64,000 nucleotides of DNA from Gammaproteobacteria bacterium (GCA_026196275.1 JAPHTQ010000034.1:41097-105096); one strand, 5' to 3'; counted from the first letter of the stretch, positions 16,551-26,865 are shown. Numbers and translations are program-made. Notes: a model not told the origin generated them from the sequence alone.

Positions 16551-18056
16551 TTAATTGCCCTTGGCCTTGTCGATCAGGAACTGGGTCAGCAGCGGCACGG
16601 GGCGACCGGTGGCGCCTTTCTCGGCGTTGCTCAGCCAGGCGGTACCGGCAATATCCAGGTGGGCCCATTTGTACTCTTTGGTGTAGCGGGCGAGGAAGCT
16701 GGCGGCGGTGATGGTGCCGGCGCCCTTGCCGCCGATGTTGGCCATGTCGGCAAACGGGCTCTTGAGCTGCTCATCGTACTCCTCCCACAGCGGCAGTTGC
16801 CAGGCACGGTCCCCGCTCTTCTGCCCGGCCTCCAGCAGTTTGACGGCCAGCTCGTCGTCGTTGGCCAGCAGGCCGGCGGCGTGGCTGCCCAGGGCGACGA
16901 TGCAGGCGCCGGTGAGAGTGGCGATGTCGATCACCAGCGAGGGGTCGAACTTCTTCGAGTAGGTCAGGGCGTCGCAGAGGATCAGCCGTCCCTCGGCATC
17001 GGTGTTGAGGATCTCCACCGTCTGGCCGGACATGGTGGTGACAATGTCGCCCGGCTTGTTGGCATCGCCGTCGGGCAGATTCTCGGAGCTGGGGACCACG
17101 CCGACCACGTTGATCGGCAGCTCCATTTCGGCGATCGCCTTCATCGTGCCGAAGACGCTGGCGCCGCCGCACATATCGTATTTCATCTCATCCATCGCCG
17201 CGGCAGGCTTGAGCGAGATGCCGCCGGCATCGAAGGTGAGCCCCTTGCCCACCAGCACGATGGGTTTCTGCTTGTTCTTGGCCGTTGTTCCGGTGAACTC
17301 CATCACAATGAGCTTGGCCGGCTGGCGCGAGCCGCGCGAAACCGAAAGCAGCGCGCCCATGCCCAACTTCTCCATCTGCTTTTCGTCGAGGATGGTGGTC
17401 TTGATGCTTTTGTGCTGGCGTGCCAGGGCGCGGGCCTGATCCGCCAGATAGCTGGGGGTGCAGATGTTGCCCGGCAGGTTGGAGAGATCCTTGGTCAGAT
17501 CAATACCATCGTTGATGGCACGGCCCTGAACGATGCCCAGCTTGATCAATGCACCCTCACCGCGGGTGGTGTAGGGGAAGCTGACCTTACGCAGGACGGG
17601 CCTCTCCTCATCCTTCTTCTTGCTCTTCATCTGATCGAAGCGGTAAGCGGCGTGTCCCGCCGCCTCGATGAACTGGCGCACCTTCCAGTCCAGCTCCCGC
17701 TCCGGTACCGGCAGTTCGGCCAGGCTGCAGAGGGCCTCTTTGGCCTTCGTGCCAAGCAGCGCCCTGGCGGCTGCCTGAACGATCTGGCGGTAGCTGCGAT
17801 CCTTCAACTCCTTCTCCTTGCCGCAGCCGACCAGCAGCAGACGCTCGCAACTGAGTCCCTGCGGGGCGGTCAGCATCAGGGTCTGGCCGAGGCTGCCGCT
17901 CAGATCGCCGCCTTTGAGCGCCGTTTTGATGATGCCATCGCTCTCCTCATCGAGCTGTCGGGCACTGGGGGTGAGTTTTTTGCCCTCGTAGATGCCGACA
18001 ATGAGACAGCCGGTGCGGGTGCTGTGAACGGGACCGGTGCTGGTATTGAATTCCAT
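16551..18056 (-). CDS. pepA: Cytosolic leucyl aminopeptidase PepA
   Basis: PepA is a two-metal M17 aminopeptidase; in E. coli it also binds DNA in cer recombination and car regulation. The 501-residue length is typical. The catalytic part has VGKGLTFDAGGISLKPAAAMDEMKYDM (Lys and Asp metal ligands), the family signature NTDAEGRLILCDAL and IDIATLTGACIVALG. AGGAG lies six bases before the ATG at 18056. It is transcribed away from lptF, as in E. coli, and leads the holC-valS block. Confidence 0.97.
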   Translation of the reverse strand: MEFNTSTGPVHSTRTGCLIVGIYEGKKLTPSARQLDEESDGIIKTALKGGDLSGSLGQTLMLTAPQGLSCERLLLVGCGKEKELKDRSYRQIVQAAARALLGTKAKEALCSLAELPVPERELDWKVRQFIEAAGHAAYRFDQMKSKKKDEERPVLRKVSFPYTTRGEGALIKLGIVQGRAINDGIDLTKDLSNLPGNICTPSYLADQARALARQHKSIKTTILDEKQMEKLGMGALLSVSRGSRQPAKLIVMEFTGTTAKNKQKPIVLVGKGLTFDAGGISLKPAAAMDEMKYDMCGGASVFGTMKAIAEMELPINVVGVVPSSENLPDGDANKPGDIVTTMSGQTVEILNTDAEGRLILCDALTYSKKFDPSLVIDIATLTGACIVALGSHAAGLLANDDELAVKLLEAGQKSGDRAWQLPLWEEYDEQLKSPFADMANIGGKGAGTITAASFLARYTKEYKWAHLDIAGTAWLSNAEKGATGRPVPLLTQFLIDKAKGN

Positions 18057-18186
18057 TATGACTCCTGCATTGGGTGGTTTTGTTGGCCTTGCCTATAGCG
18101 TAAACTTTAGCAGCACCAATTTCTATCAATCACGGCGACCGCTTCCCCACTATGAACCGGACAGTATGTAAGGGAATACCTCACCC

Positions 18187-19266
18187 ATGATTATTCGCCG
18201 CTATCTCCTGCGCGAGGTGACCCTGAATTTTCTCGGGGTTGCCCTGCTGCTCAGCGTGATGGTTTTCAGCACCACCCTCATCCGCCTGCTCAACGATATC
18301 CTGGAGGGGCGCTATCCGACCGATATTCTTTTGATGCTGTTTGCCCTCAAGGGCGTGGGTAATCTGGTGTTCATTCTGCCCCTGGCCTTTTTCCTTGCGG
18401 TGATGCTGGCCTTCGGCCGGCTCTATCGGGACAGTGAAATGGTGGTGCTGGGAGCCTGTGGGGTACGGCCCGGGCAGTTGCTCCGCATGGTCGCCATGCT
18501 GGGGACCGGGATTGCCCTGCTGGTGGGGGTGCTGTCACTCTACTTTGCCCCATGGGTCGACCGCTATGCCGAGTCGCTGGTAGCGGAGGCGAGTGCGCGT
18601 ACCGAAATCGAGGGGGTCATTCCCGGCCAGTTCAATGTGACTGGCGAGGGCGGACCGGTGATCTACGCAGAGAGTTTTGATGGGGAGGAAAGACGGCTGA
18701 AGGGACTCTTTGTTAACTATAGTGAAGGCAAGCTTCAGTATCAGTTGACGGCAGAGCAGGCCTACGAGCAGATAGACAGGAAAAGCGGTCGTCGTTACCT
18801 GGTCCTGATGGACGGTTATCGTTATGAAGGAACCCCAGGGATGAAGGGGTACCGCATCATGCACTTCAGGGAGCATGGCCTGCTTATCCAGGATCAGGTG
18901 CCGGCCGACGCCACTCCACCAAGGGATGCCTATTCCACGGGGCAGCTCCTGGCGTCCTCCAGTCCGGCGGACATGGCGGAGCTGCAATGGCGTCTGGCAT
19001 TGCCTGTCGGTACCCTGCTGCTGGGGTTGTTGGCTGTGCCGCTGAGTAAGACCTCGCCGCGGCGCGGGCGTTTTGGCGGTCTGGCGCTGGGCTTCATGAT
19101 CTATCTTATCTACAACAACCTGTTGCTGGTCGCCAAGTCCTCACTCTCCAGAGGAGAGGTATCTGCCTATATTGGTATGTGGTGGGTACAGGTGTTGCTG
19201 TTGGCTTTGTTGTGGTTGTTGTACTGGCGCGGCAATCGCATGCGTGGCCCGGCGAGGGCGTCATGA
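18187..19266 (+). CDS. lptF: LPS export ABC transporter permease LptF
   Basis: LptF and LptG form the inner-membrane part of the LptB2FG complex that extracts lipopolysaccharide and passes it to LptC. The 359-residue protein begins MIIRRYLLREVTLNFLGVA and has three N-terminal transmembrane segments, a periplasmic domain (about 130-260) and three C-terminal segments, with the conserved AVPLSKTSPRRGRFGGLALG motif. It overlaps lptG by four bases. The 130-base gap to pepA must hold two divergent promoters. Confidence 0.95.
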   Translation: MIIRRYLLREVTLNFLGVALLLSVMVFSTTLIRLLNDILEGRYPTDILLMLFALKGVGNLVFILPLAFFLAVMLAFGRLYRDSEMVVLGACGVRPGQLLRMVAMLGTGIALLVGVLSLYFAPWVDRYAESLVAEASARTEIEGVIPGQFNVTGEGGPVIYAESFDGEERRLKGLFVNYSEGKLQYQLTAEQAYEQIDRKSGRRYLVLMDGYRYEGTPGMKGYRIMHFREHGLLIQDQVPADATPPRDAYSTGQLLASSSPADMAELQWRLALPVGTLLLGLLAVPLSKTSPRRGRFGGLALGFMIYLIYNNLLLVAKSSLSRGEVSAYIGMWWVQVLLLALLWLLYWRGNRMRGPARAS

Positions 19267-20324
19267 GACTGCTTGATCGTTACATTATACGGACTGTCAT
19301 CGGCCATACCCTGGTGGTGTTTGCCGTGCTGCTCGGACTCTATTTTTTCAGCACCCTGATCCGGGAGATGGGCTATGTGGGGAAAGGAAGCTACAGCAAC
19401 CAGGATGCGGTAATTATCAGCATCATGCTGCTGCCGCGCCAGGCCTATGAGCTGTTTCCCATGGTGGCACTGCTTGGCAGTATGCTGGGGCTGGGTACCC
19501 TTGCCGGCAACAGCGAGTTGACAGTGATGCGCGCTGCCGGCATTTCGGTAAACCGTATGACCGTTTCGGTACTCAAAGCGGGATTGGTGATGATCGCCGT
19601 GGTGATTGCCATGGGGGAGGGGGTGGCGCCGCAGCTGGAAAAGGAGGCCTATACCCTGCGGCTCAAGGCGATGGTTCGCGGGGTCAGTCTTAATACGGGA
19701 GAAAGCCTGTGGGCCAAGGATGGTGACAGTTTTATCTCTATCCGTCGGCTCAATCCCGACGGGGATGCCCGCGGGGTGGTCTATTACCGGATGGAGGGGC
19801 AGCGTCTGCTGGAGATCGCCACGGCGGCCAGGGCGCAGTACCGGACCGGGGAGTGGCATCTTTCCGGTGTGGAGCGAACCCTGTTTGAGAAAGATGGGGT
19901 GAGTGTAAAGCGGGTCGACAGCCTGGCGTGGCCGAGCCGCCTGGCGCCGGAGATGATTAATCTCGCCAGCATGAAACCGGAGAATCTATCGATCGTGGAG
20001 TTGTATGAGCTGGTCGGCTTTATGCGGGAGAACGGACTGGCCACGCAGCGTTATGAGGTGGCGATGTGGATCCGCATCATCACACCGATCAGCACCGGCG
20101 GCATGCTCCTGCTCGCACTCCCCTTTGTCTTTGGCTCCCTGCGTTCGGTCGGCGTGGGGGCCAGGGTCATGGTGGGGTCCATGATCGGTATCGTCTTCTA
20201 TCTGCTCAACAATGTTTTTTCGCGCATGGGGCTGCTCTACGATATAGCACCCGTGGTCAGTGCAGCAGTGCCGGGGGTACTGGTATTTATATTGTGGTTT
20301 GTCATGATGCGTCGTGTACGATGA
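19263..20324 (+). CDS. lptG: LPS export ABC transporter permease LptG
   Basis: Partner of LptF, about 353 residues with the same 3+3 transmembrane plan around a periplasmic jellyroll-type domain. The start MRLLDRYIIRTVIGHTLVVF and the C-terminal GGMLLLALPFVFGSLRSVGVGARVMVG are family features. The ATG at 19263 overlaps the lptF stop (ATGA); the frame is open further upstream inside lptF, but those codons are not LptG-like. Confidence 0.95.
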   Translation: MRLLDRYIIRTVIGHTLVVFAVLLGLYFFSTLIREMGYVGKGSYSNQDAVIISIMLLPRQAYELFPMVALLGSMLGLGTLAGNSELTVMRAAGISVNRMTVSVLKAGLVMIAVVIAMGEGVAPQLEKEAYTLRLKAMVRGVSLNTGESLWAKDGDSFISIRRLNPDGDARGVVYYRMEGQRLLEIATAARAQYRTGEWHLSGVERTLFEKDGVSVKRVDSLAWPSRLAPEMINLASMKPENLSIVELYELVGFMRENGLATQRYEVAMWIRIITPISTGGMLLLALPFVFGSLRSVGVGARVMVGSMIGIVFYLLNNVFSRMGLLYDIAPVVSAAVPGVLVFILWFVMMRRVR

Positions 20325-20399
20325 CATCGTGGGTTATTTCCAACCGGGAACTTCCCCTGCACCGACCTGTCGTCTACAGTCATTAACAGCCAAAAATGG

Positions 20400-21098
20400 A
20401 TGGGGATTGCCGTGCTGCGTTTAATTTCTCTGATTACTTTGTTGCTCTCAATGGCATCGCTGCAGGCAGCGGTGGCGATCGAGCCCTATTCGGCTGATTA
20501 CACCGTCCAGTACAACGGTTTCAAGGTCGGTGAGATGAGTCAGCGTCTGGAGCGGCGGGATGATGGCAGCTATCTGATGGAAACCGTCGCCTATGCCACC
20601 GGCATTGCCGCCTGGTTTACCAAGGACCGGGTGATTGAACGCAGTATATGGCGCTACCACGACGGGGCCATCCGCCCCATCAGCTACCACTACCACTATG
20701 CCGGCGGGCGTAAGAAGGAGCTGGAGGAGAAGCTCGATTTTGACTGGGATGCGATGAAGATATCGACACTCTATAAGGGCAGGAGCAAGCAACTGCCCCT
20801 CAGCCCGGGAGTCTACGACAAGCAGCTCTATCAGCTGGTGCTGCGTCACGAGCTGGCCAATGGCCTCAGGGAGTTCAACTACACTGTCGCCGATCGCGGC
20901 AAACTGAGGGAGTACCACTTTGAGCTGGTTGGTCAGGAGGAGGTGGAGACCCCGTTCGGCAAGATGGCGGCGGTCAAGCTGAAAAAGGAGGATACCGACC
21001 TGTGGCTGCTCAGGGCCTATGATTACCTGGTGGCAAGGCTGGAGAAAAGCGACGACGGTGACCATGTGGTCAGCCACATCACCGCCAAGTCGCCTTGA
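20400..21098 (+). CDS. DUF3108 domain exported protein
   Basis: 232 residues. A signal peptide (LRLISLITLLLSMASLQAAVA) is followed by the DUF3108 fold: YSADYTVQYNGFKVGEMSQRL, YLMETVAYATGIAAWFTKDRVIERS, PISYHYHYAGGRKKE, and VETPFGKMAAVKLKK. The family is periplasmic or outer-membrane associated and of unknown function. It follows lptG by 75 bases in the same direction, which may hint at an envelope role (inference). A GTG at 20412 is an alternative start that gives a tighter signal peptide. Confidence 0.8.
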   Translation: MGIAVLRLISLITLLLSMASLQAAVAIEPYSADYTVQYNGFKVGEMSQRLERRDDGSYLMETVAYATGIAAWFTKDRVIERSIWRYHDGAIRPISYHYHYAGGRKKELEEKLDFDWDAMKISTLYKGRSKQLPLSPGVYDKQLYQLVLRHELANGLREFNYTVADRGKLREYHFELVGQEEVETPFGKMAAVKLKKEDTDLWLLRAYDYLVARLEKSDDGDHVVSHITAKSP

Positions 21099-21221
21099 TT
21101 CCCATGAGTGGCTCTTGCCAAGACCACGATCGCCGGGGGAAGATTGGTAATACCTTGGCGAGAATTTGAAAAAGTCTGTTGGTAACCCCCTCTCATAGGC
21201 TGGTCTTTAAGCGGATTAGCT

Positions 21222-21243
21222 CCCTCTCCCTCCGGGAAAGGGG
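21222..21243 (+). repeat. CCCTCTCCC..GGGAAAGGG palindrome
   Basis: CCCTCTCCC, TCC, GGGAAAGGG in the gap between the DUF3108 and RDD genes, which converge here. It is the same family as 12875-12897 (inside valS) and 59444-59532. It may act as a weak bidirectional terminator. Confidence 0.55.
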
Positions 21244-21294
21244 ACCCTTCGTTTATCGACTTGAACCTTAAGAACTAACCTATGAACCCCCGCT

Positions 21295-21741
21295 TTAACC
21301 GTCCCTGCGCTGTTTGGGGGTGACTACCAGCTCGCTCATCGAGTAGCGGTCATGCCAGGTCAGCTTCTCCTTGTCGATGAGTGACCAGAGGAAGCCCAGA
21401 CCGAAGGCCAGCCAGGAGAAGATGGCGACGATAAAGCGCAGCATCAGCTGCCACAGGGTGAGCGGACCGGGGTTGCGGTTCTGCAATTTTATCCGCCAGG
21501 CGCGCATCCCCAGGGTCTGTCCACCGTGACTCCAGAACCAGGCGAAGAAGGCGAAGGCCACCAGCAGCAGGAAGAGGGTGAGCAGCGGGTCCTGGCCTGC
21601 AGTTGCCTCGCCGCCGCTCGGGATTAACCACAGGGCACTGGCGATGAACAGCACCGCCAGCAGCAGCAGGCTGTCGTAGAGGATGGCGGCAAGGCGGCGC
21701 AGCAGGCCGCAGCGGGGGAGTGGGGTGTTATCCTGGCTCAT
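21295..21741 (-). CDS. RDD family membrane protein
   Basis: 148 residues with the RDD-family signature GLLRRLAAILYDSLLLLAVLF, including the Arg and Asp that name the family, then three or four transmembrane segments. QTLGMRAWRIKLQNRNPGPLT and FLWSLIDKEKLTWHDRYSMSELVVTPK are conserved in the family. Small RDD proteins are inner-membrane proteins with no settled role. It is convergent with the DUF3108 gene and divergent from purL. Confidence 0.87.
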   Translation of the reverse strand: MSQDNTPLPRCGLLRRLAAILYDSLLLLAVLFIASALWLIPSGGEATAGQDPLLTLFLLLVAFAFFAWFWSHGGQTLGMRAWRIKLQNRNPGPLTLWQLMLRFIVAIFSWLAFGLGFLWSLIDKEKLTWHDRYSMSELVVTPKQRRDG

Positions 21742-21847
21742 AACTGTGTACTGATGATTGTATGGCGGCGCAGTATACCATCCGCAATGCCACAGCGTGG
21801 GATGTTCGCCTTGTGTAGGATTTTAGTCCGCCCTGGACAAACAATGT

Positions 21848-21865
21848 GTCGGGCTGAAGCCTGAC
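21848..21865 (+). repeat. GTCGGGCT..AGCCTGAC palindrome
   Basis: GTCGGGCTGA AGCCTGAC, a small hairpin repeat upstream of purL. Related copies are at 58074-58091 (GTCGGGCT/AGCCCGAC) and 59545-59562 (GTCGGACT/AGTCCGAC); the latter two differ by a base-pair-preserving change. Confidence 0.6.
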
Positions 21866-21959
21866 CTGCTTTCCATGTTACCGGTTTTCTTTATGTCCCG
21901 TGCCGCATCCAGTATTATTGCGCTTCTGTTCACCAACCGATCGATAAGGCTCTATCCCC

Positions 21960-24900
21960 ATGCTGATCCTGCGCGGAAGCCCGGCCCTCTCCCCGTTTCG
22001 TCTCGAAAAACTGACTCACGCCCTGCGCGAACAGATCCCGGACCTTGCCCACCTCTACGCTGAGTACCTCCACTTTGCCGATGTGGAGCGGACACTGGAT
22101 GAGAGCGAACAGGCCACCCTGGAGCGGTTGCTGACCTACGGTCCCGCGGCGCAGAGCGAGGAGCCGCAGGGGCAGCTGCTGCTGGTCATTCCGCGTATCG
22201 GCACCTTCTCGCCCTGGGCCTCCAAGGCGACCGATATCGCCCACAACTGCGGCCTGCAGAAGATTCACCGCCTTGAGCGCGGTACCGCCTACTACCTGCG
22301 TCGCGGCGATGGCGAGTTAAGCGAACATGAACTGAAGCTGGCCGCCGCCCTGCTGCACGACCGCATGATCGAGCAGGTGCTGGAGAGTACCGGGGAGGCC
22401 GAAGGCTTGTTCCTCACCCAGGAGCCGGCGCCGATGCGTCAGGTGGATATCCTCGGCGGCGGCAAGGGGGAGCTGGAGCGGGCCAACGGGGAGTGGGGGC
22501 TGGCGCTGGCCGATGATGAGATCGACTATCTGGTGGAGAACTTCACCGCGCTGGGACGTAACCCCTCGGATGCCGAGTTGATGATGTTCGCCCAGGCCAA
22601 CTCCGAACACTGCCGCCACAAGATCTTCAACGCCGACTGGATCATAGACGGTCAGGAGCAGGAGAAGTCCCTCTTTGCCATGATCCGCAACACCCACCAG
22701 AAGAACCCCGGCCGGACCCTGTCGGCCTACAAGGACAACTCGGCGGTGATTGAAGGCTACCAGGCAGGCCGTTTCTTCCCCGTGCCCGACTCGGCCGAGT
22801 ACCGCTATCACAAGGAGCCGATGGCGATCCTGATGAAGGTGGAGACCCACAATCATCCCACCGCCATCGCCCCGTTCCCCGGCGCCGCCACCGGCTCCGG
22901 CGGCGAGATCCGTGACGAGGGCGCCACCGGCCGCGGCTCCAAGCCCAAGGCGGGATTGGCCGGTTTTTCCGTCTCCAACCTGCGTATCCCCGGCTTCGAG
23001 CAGCCCTGGGAGAGCGACCACGGCAAGCCGGGGCGTATCGTCTCTGCGCTGGAGATTATGATCGAGGCACCGCTGGGCGCCGCCGCCTTCAATAACGAAT
23101 TCGGCCGCCCGGCAATCAACGGCTACTTCCGCACCTTCGAGGAGCGGGTGCCCGGTCCCGCCGGTGACGAGGTACGCGGCTACCACAAGCCGATCATGCT
23201 CGCCGGCGGGCTTGGCAACATTCGTGTGGAGCACGTGGAGAAGGAGATCATTCCCCCCGGTGCGCAGCTGGTGGTGCTGGGCGGGCCGGCGATGCTCATC
23301 GGCCTCGGCGGCGGTGCCGCCTCCTCCATGACCAGCGGTGAGTCGGCGGAGAATCTCGATTTTGCCTCGGTACAGCGCGGCAACCCGGAGATCGAGCGCC
23401 GCTGCCAGGAGGTGATCGATCGCTGCTGGCAGCTGGGGGAGCACAACCCCATCGTCTCCATCCACGATGTCGGCGCCGGTGGTCTCTCCAATGCCATGCC
23501 TGAGCTGGTTAACGACGCCGGGCGCGGCGCCCGCTTCGAACTGCGCGCCATCCCCAATGACGAGCCGGGCATGTCGCCGATGGAGATCTGGTGTAACGAG
23601 GCACAGGAGCGCTACGTCATGGCGATCATGCCCGAGGAGATGGAGCGCTTCGCCGCCATCTGCGAGCGCGAGCGCGCCCCCTATGCGGTGATCGGCGAGG
23701 CGACGGCCGAGCAGCAACTGGTGCTCGGCGACGGCCATTTTGATAACAGCCCCATCGACATGCCACTCGAGGTGCTGCTGGGCAAGCCGCCGAAGATGCT
23801 GCGCGAGGTGCAGCACAAGCCGTTCCACAAACCCGATTTCGATAGCCGCAAGGTTGATGTCCGCGACGCCGTCTACCGCCTGCTGCGTCTGCCGACCATC
23901 GCCGACAAGACCTTCCTCATCACGATCGGTGACCGCAGCGTCACCGGTCTGGTCAACCGCGACCAGATGGTCGGCCCCTGGCAGGTGCCGGTGGCCGACT
24001 GCGGTGTCACCGCCAGCAGTTATGACAGTTATAAAGGCGAAGCGATGGCGATGGGCGAGCGTACCCCGCTGGCGCTGGTCGATCACGCCGCCAGCGCCCG
24101 TATGGCAGTGGGCGAGGCGCTGACCAATATCGCCGCTGCACGGATTGAGGAACTCTCGCGCATCGTGCTCTCCGCCAACTGGATGGCCCCGGCGGGTCAC
24201 CCGGGCGAGGACGCCGGTCTCTACGAGGCGGTCAGGGCCGTGGGCATGGAACTCTGCCCGGCACTCGGCATCGCCATCCCGGTAGGCAAGGACTCGATGT
24301 CGATGAAGACCGTCTGGCGTGAGAACGGCGAGGAGCGGTCGGTTACTGCACCGTTATCGCTGATCACCACCGCCTTCGCCCCGGTGAGCGATGTGCGCAA
24401 GACCCTTACCCCGGAGTTGCGCAGCGATCTGGGCGACAGCGACCTCATCCTTATCGATCTGGGTAAGGGGCGTAACCGCCTCGGCGGCTCCTGCCTGGCA
24501 CAGGTCTACAAGCAGGTGGGCCACCATGCGCCGGACCTGGACGATGTGCAGGCGTTCAGGCAGTTCTTCGCTGTGCTCCAGGAGCTGAGCCAGGAGGGCA
24601 AACTCATCGCCTACCACGATCGTTCGGACGGGGGCCTCTTCACCACCGTGGCGGAGATGGCCTTTGCCGGTCACACCGGGGTCAATCTCCACCTCGACGA
24701 GCTGGGCGACGATCCGGTCGCCGCGCTGTTCAGCGAGGAGCTCGGCGCGGTCATTCAGGTGCACCACCATGACACCGAGGAGGTGCTCTCGGCACTGCGC
24801 GAGGCGGAGCTGGGTAGCGCCGCCTTCGTCATCGGCGAGCTCAACGATGATGATCGGATTGTGATCAGACGGCGCGGTGAGACCCTGCTGGACGAGGCGC

Positions 24901-25856
24901 GCATCGAGCTGCAAAGGGCCTGGTCCGAAACCAGCTTCCGCATGCAGTCGCTGCGCGACAACGCCGAGTGCGCCCGCGAGGAGTTCGATCGTATCCTCGA
25001 CGGCAACGACCCGGGCCTGCACGCCGAGCTGACCTTCGACCTCGACGAGGATGTGGCCGCGCCGTTCATCGGCAAGGCCGCCGCGCCGCGCATGGCAGTA
25101 CTGCGCGAGCAGGGGGTCAACGGCCAGATCGAGATGGCCGCAGCCTTCGACCGCGCCGGTTTCAACGCCGTCGACGTGCACATGAGCGATATCATCGCCG
25201 GCCGCATCTCGCTCAAGGAGTTCAACGGCCTGGTCGCCTGCGGCGGCTTCTCCTACGGCGACGTACTCGGTGCCGGCGAGGGGTGGGCCAAGTCGATCCT
25301 GTTCAACCCGCGCGCCCGCGACGAGTTCGAGGCCTTCTTCGGGCGCGACGACAGTTTCGGCCTGGGGGTCTGTAACGGCTGCCAGATGATGTCCAACCTG
25401 CATGAGCTGATCCCCGGCAGCGATGGCTGGCCGCACTTCGTGTGCAATATCTCCGAGCAGTTCGAGGCACGGGTGTCGATGGTGGAGGTGATGAAGTCGC
25501 CTTCACTGTTCCTGCAGGGGATGGCGGGCTCGCGCATGCCCATCGCCGTGGCTCACGGCGAGGGCCGTGCCGAGTTCCGCGAGGGCCACAGCCCGGAGGA
25601 GGCGCTGCGCAAGCAGCAGGTGGCGCTGCGCTACGTCGACAACTACGGCGACCCCACCGAGATCTACCCGGCCAACCCCAACGGTTCACCGCTCGGCATC
25701 ACCGGCCTGACCAGCACCGATGGCCGCTTCACCATCATGATGCCGCACCCCGAGCGGGTCTTCCGCGCGGTGCAGCACTCCTGGCATCCGGACGAGTGGG
25801 GCGAGGAGGGACCGTGGCTGCGCATGTTCCGCAACGCACGGCGCTGGCTCTCCTGA
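21960..25856 (+). CDS. purL: Phosphoribosylformylglycinamidine synthase PurL (large type)
   Basis: PurL converts FGAR to FGAM with glutamine and ATP in purine synthesis. At 1298 residues it is the large single-chain proteobacterial form. It starts [22 protein letters not shown] like E. coli PurL. The synthetase part has [19 protein letters not shown] and [20 protein letters not shown]; the C-terminal glutaminase has [14 protein letters not shown] with the nucleophile Cys and [11 protein letters not shown] with the His-Glu of the triad. No clear ribosome binding site. A hairpin follows directly after the stop. Confidence 0.98.
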   Translation: MLILRGSPALSPFRLEKLTHALREQIPDLAHLYAEYLHFADVERTLDESEQATLERLLTYGPAAQSEEPQGQLLLVIPRIGTFSPWASKATDIAHNCGLQKIHRLERGTAYYLRRGDGELSEHELKLAAALLHDRMIEQVLESTGEAEGLFLTQEPAPMRQVDILGGGKGELERANGEWGLALADDEIDYLVENFTALGRNPSDAELMMFAQANSEHCRHKIFNADWIIDGQEQEKSLFAMIRNTHQKNPGRTLSAYKDNSAVIEGYQAGRFFPVPDSAEYRYHKEPMAILMKVETHNHPTAIAPFPGAATGSGGEIRDEGATGRGSKPKAGLAGFSVSNLRIPGFEQPWESDHGKPGRIVSALEIMIEAPLGAAAFNNEFGRPAINGYFRTFEERVPGPAGDEVRGYHKPIMLAGGLGNIRVEHVEKEIIPPGAQLVVLGGPAMLIGLGGGAASSMTSGESAENLDFASVQRGNPEIERRCQEVIDRCWQLGEHNPIVSIHDVGAGGLSNAMPELVNDAGRGARFELRAIPNDEPGMSPMEIWCNEAQERYVMAIMPEEMERFAAICERERAPYAVIGEATAEQQLVLGDGHFDNSPIDMPLEVLLGKPPKMLREVQHKPFHKPDFDSRKVDVRDAVYRLLRLPTIADKTFLITIGDRSVTGLVNRDQMVGPWQVPVADCGVTASSYDSYKGEAMAMGERTPLALVDHAASARMAVGEALTNIAAARIEELSRIVLSANWMAPAGHPGEDAGLYEAVRAVGMELCPALGIAIPVGKDSMSMKTVWRENGEERSVTAPLSLITTAFAPVSDVRKTLTPELRSDLGDSDLILIDLGKGRNRLGGSCLAQVYKQVGHHAPDLDDVQAFRQFFAVLQELSQEGKLIAYHDRSDGGLFTTVAEMAFAGHTGVNLHLDELGDDPVAALFSEELGAVIQVHHHDTEEVLSALREAELGSAAFVIGELNDDDRIVIRRRGETLLDEARIELQRAWSETSFRMQSLRDNAECAREEFDRILDGNDPGLHAELTFDLDEDVAAPFIGKAAAPRMAVLREQGVNGQIEMAAAFDRAGFNAVDVHMSDIIAGRISLKEFNGLVACGGFSYGDVLGAGEGWAKSILFNPRARDEFEAFFGRDDSFGLGVCNGCQMMSNLHELIPGSDGWPHFVCNISEQFEARVSMVEVMKSPSLFLQGMAGSRMPIAVAHGEGRAEFREGHSPEEALRKQQVALRYVDNYGDPTEIYPANPNGSPLGITGLTSTDGRFTIMMPHPERVFRAVQHSWHPDEWGEEGPWLRMFRNARRWLS

Positions 25857-25869
25857 GCCCTTGCACCGG

Positions 25870-25894
25870 CCTGCATGCCGCAACGGTATGCAGG
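25870..25894 (+). terminator. Hairpin after purL
   Basis: CCTGCATGCCG and CGGTATGCAGG pair over 11 bp (one G-T pair) with a 3-base loop, 14 bases after the purL stop. There is no T-tract, so termination is plausible but not proven by sequence. Confidence 0.5.
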
Positions 25895-26078
25895 AGGCCT
25901 CACCTCCCCTAAATACCGGCAAGAACCGAGTCCCCTCGGCGAATTTCGCCCAGAGGACTGGGCGCCTACCTCCTACCGCAAGGTTGGAATTTTTTCTTTA
26001 ACTGAACGGCATTACCCCCCTCCTTGACGCAGCTTCCTATTCCCCGGAAATTGTGGCCGCGATCTCCCCATCAGGTCT

Positions 26079-26145
26079 CTCGCCAAGACGCCAGGCTCGC
26101 CAAGAAAGACCTGATTTTTCTTTGCGAGCCTGGCGTCTTGGCGAG
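26079..26145 (+). repeat. Near-perfect 29-bp inverted repeat
   Basis: The left arm (26079-26107, starting CTCGCCAAGACGCCAGG) and right arm (26117-26145, ending CCTGGCGTCTTGGCGAG) pair with one mismatch around a 9-base loop. It is the best-preserved member of the CTCGCCAAG repeat family. It sits in the 688-base gap between purL and flp (25857-26544), in which I see no gene; besides this palindrome there is only the purL hairpin and a possible flp promoter. Confidence 0.8.
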
Positions 26146-26392
26146 AACATCGGCTTGCTGATGAGGGTAGGGCAGGCCATGTGCCCGCTATCAAGCCATT
26201 CCAGGCCCGGATATGTCGAGGGGCGAGCAGCGCGTCGCGCGCGTTGACTCATTAGTTGAAAAATACCCTATCCGGTCTACACTTCGAACAAAGTCAATAA
26301 ATTCGAAGAATAGGCATCTTCGGCAAAGATCTGCCATGTGACAAAGCCGCAACACGTCGCCAGAAGAAAGTTGAAAAAGTGATAAATAAGGG

Positions 26393-26427
26393 TTGTACAA
26401 ACCACAATTCTTGGCGTAGATTAAACT
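26393..26427 (+). promoter_or_regulatory. Possible promoter of the tad locus
   Basis: TTGTAC (26393-26398) and TAGATT (26417-26422), 18 bases apart, resemble a sigma-70 promoter about 120 bases upstream of flp, in AT-rich sequence just before the locus. A sigma-54 arrangement does not fit here. Weak prediction by eye. Confidence 0.25.
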
Positions 26428-26544
26428 ATGCTGTGACTCGCGTCATGGAAGCTTTTCCGCAAGGGGTGTAAAGCAGACAGGCCCATTTCAGCGAAAGTGA
26501 TCAGGCGTTACCTGATAATAGTAAACCGCAATAAGGAGAGTAAG

Positions 26545-26733
26545 ATGGAAATGATTAAACGCTTTTTCAAAGAAGAAGACGGCGCCACCGTGGTTGAGTA
26601 TGCGCTGATGGTGGCACTGATCGCCGTGGCAGTGGCCGCGACAGTCTACTTACTTGGCGTGGAAGTGAATAACAAGTTCGCTGAGGTCAAGAACTGTATT
26701 GCGGACCCGGCAACCTGTGTACCTGCTGAATGA
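26545..26733 (+). CDS. flp: Flp type IVb pilin
   Basis: The major pilin subunit of the Tad pilus, 62 residues. The prepilin leader ends in EEDG, followed by ATVVEYALMVALIAVAVAATVYLLG. The G/XXXXEY processing site and the hydrophobic helix are the Flp hallmark, and the prepilin peptidase encoded next is expected to cut after the Gly. AAGGAG six bases upstream fixes the ATG at 26545. The C-terminal part is short and has two cysteines (CIADPATC), which could form a disulfide. It is the first gene of the locus and is followed by a strong hairpin. Confidence 0.93.
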   Translation: MEMIKRFFKEEDGATVVEYALMVALIAVAVAATVYLLGVEVNNKFAEVKNCIADPATCVPAE

Positions 26734-26763
26734 ATGACACGGTTTGATCTTTAATTGTGTTGA

Positions 26764-26792
26764 GGAGGTCTGCCGACTGTCGGCAGACCTCC
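26764..26792 (+). terminator. Strong hairpin between flp and the rest of the tad locus
   Basis: GGAGGTCTGCCGA and TCGGCAGACCTCC form a perfect 13-bp stem with loop CTG, 31 bases after the flp stop, followed by CTCTTCC. There is no long T-run, so it may act as a partial terminator or as a 3' stabiliser for a short pilin mRNA. Either would raise Flp relative to the assembly proteins (inference). Confidence 0.65.
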
Positions 26793-26865
26793 CTCTTCCA
26801 CGGAAGAATTTCAAGGCTTCGTTTACCTTTCAGGTGAGGGAGTCAATGGATGGTGTCGCACAGGC

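Noticed and set aside
16659..18098. 479-codon plus-strand open frame opposite pepA
   Set aside because: Antisense shadow of pepA, whose catalytic motifs are unambiguous.
22317..24200. 627-codon minus-strand open frame opposite purL
   Set aside because: Antisense of a certain purL; composition rich in His, Gly and Val, no recognisable domain.
26393..26432. Sigma-54 promoter before flp
   Set aside because: TTGGCG and TATGC are present, but the GG to GC spacing is wrong for -24/-12 elements.
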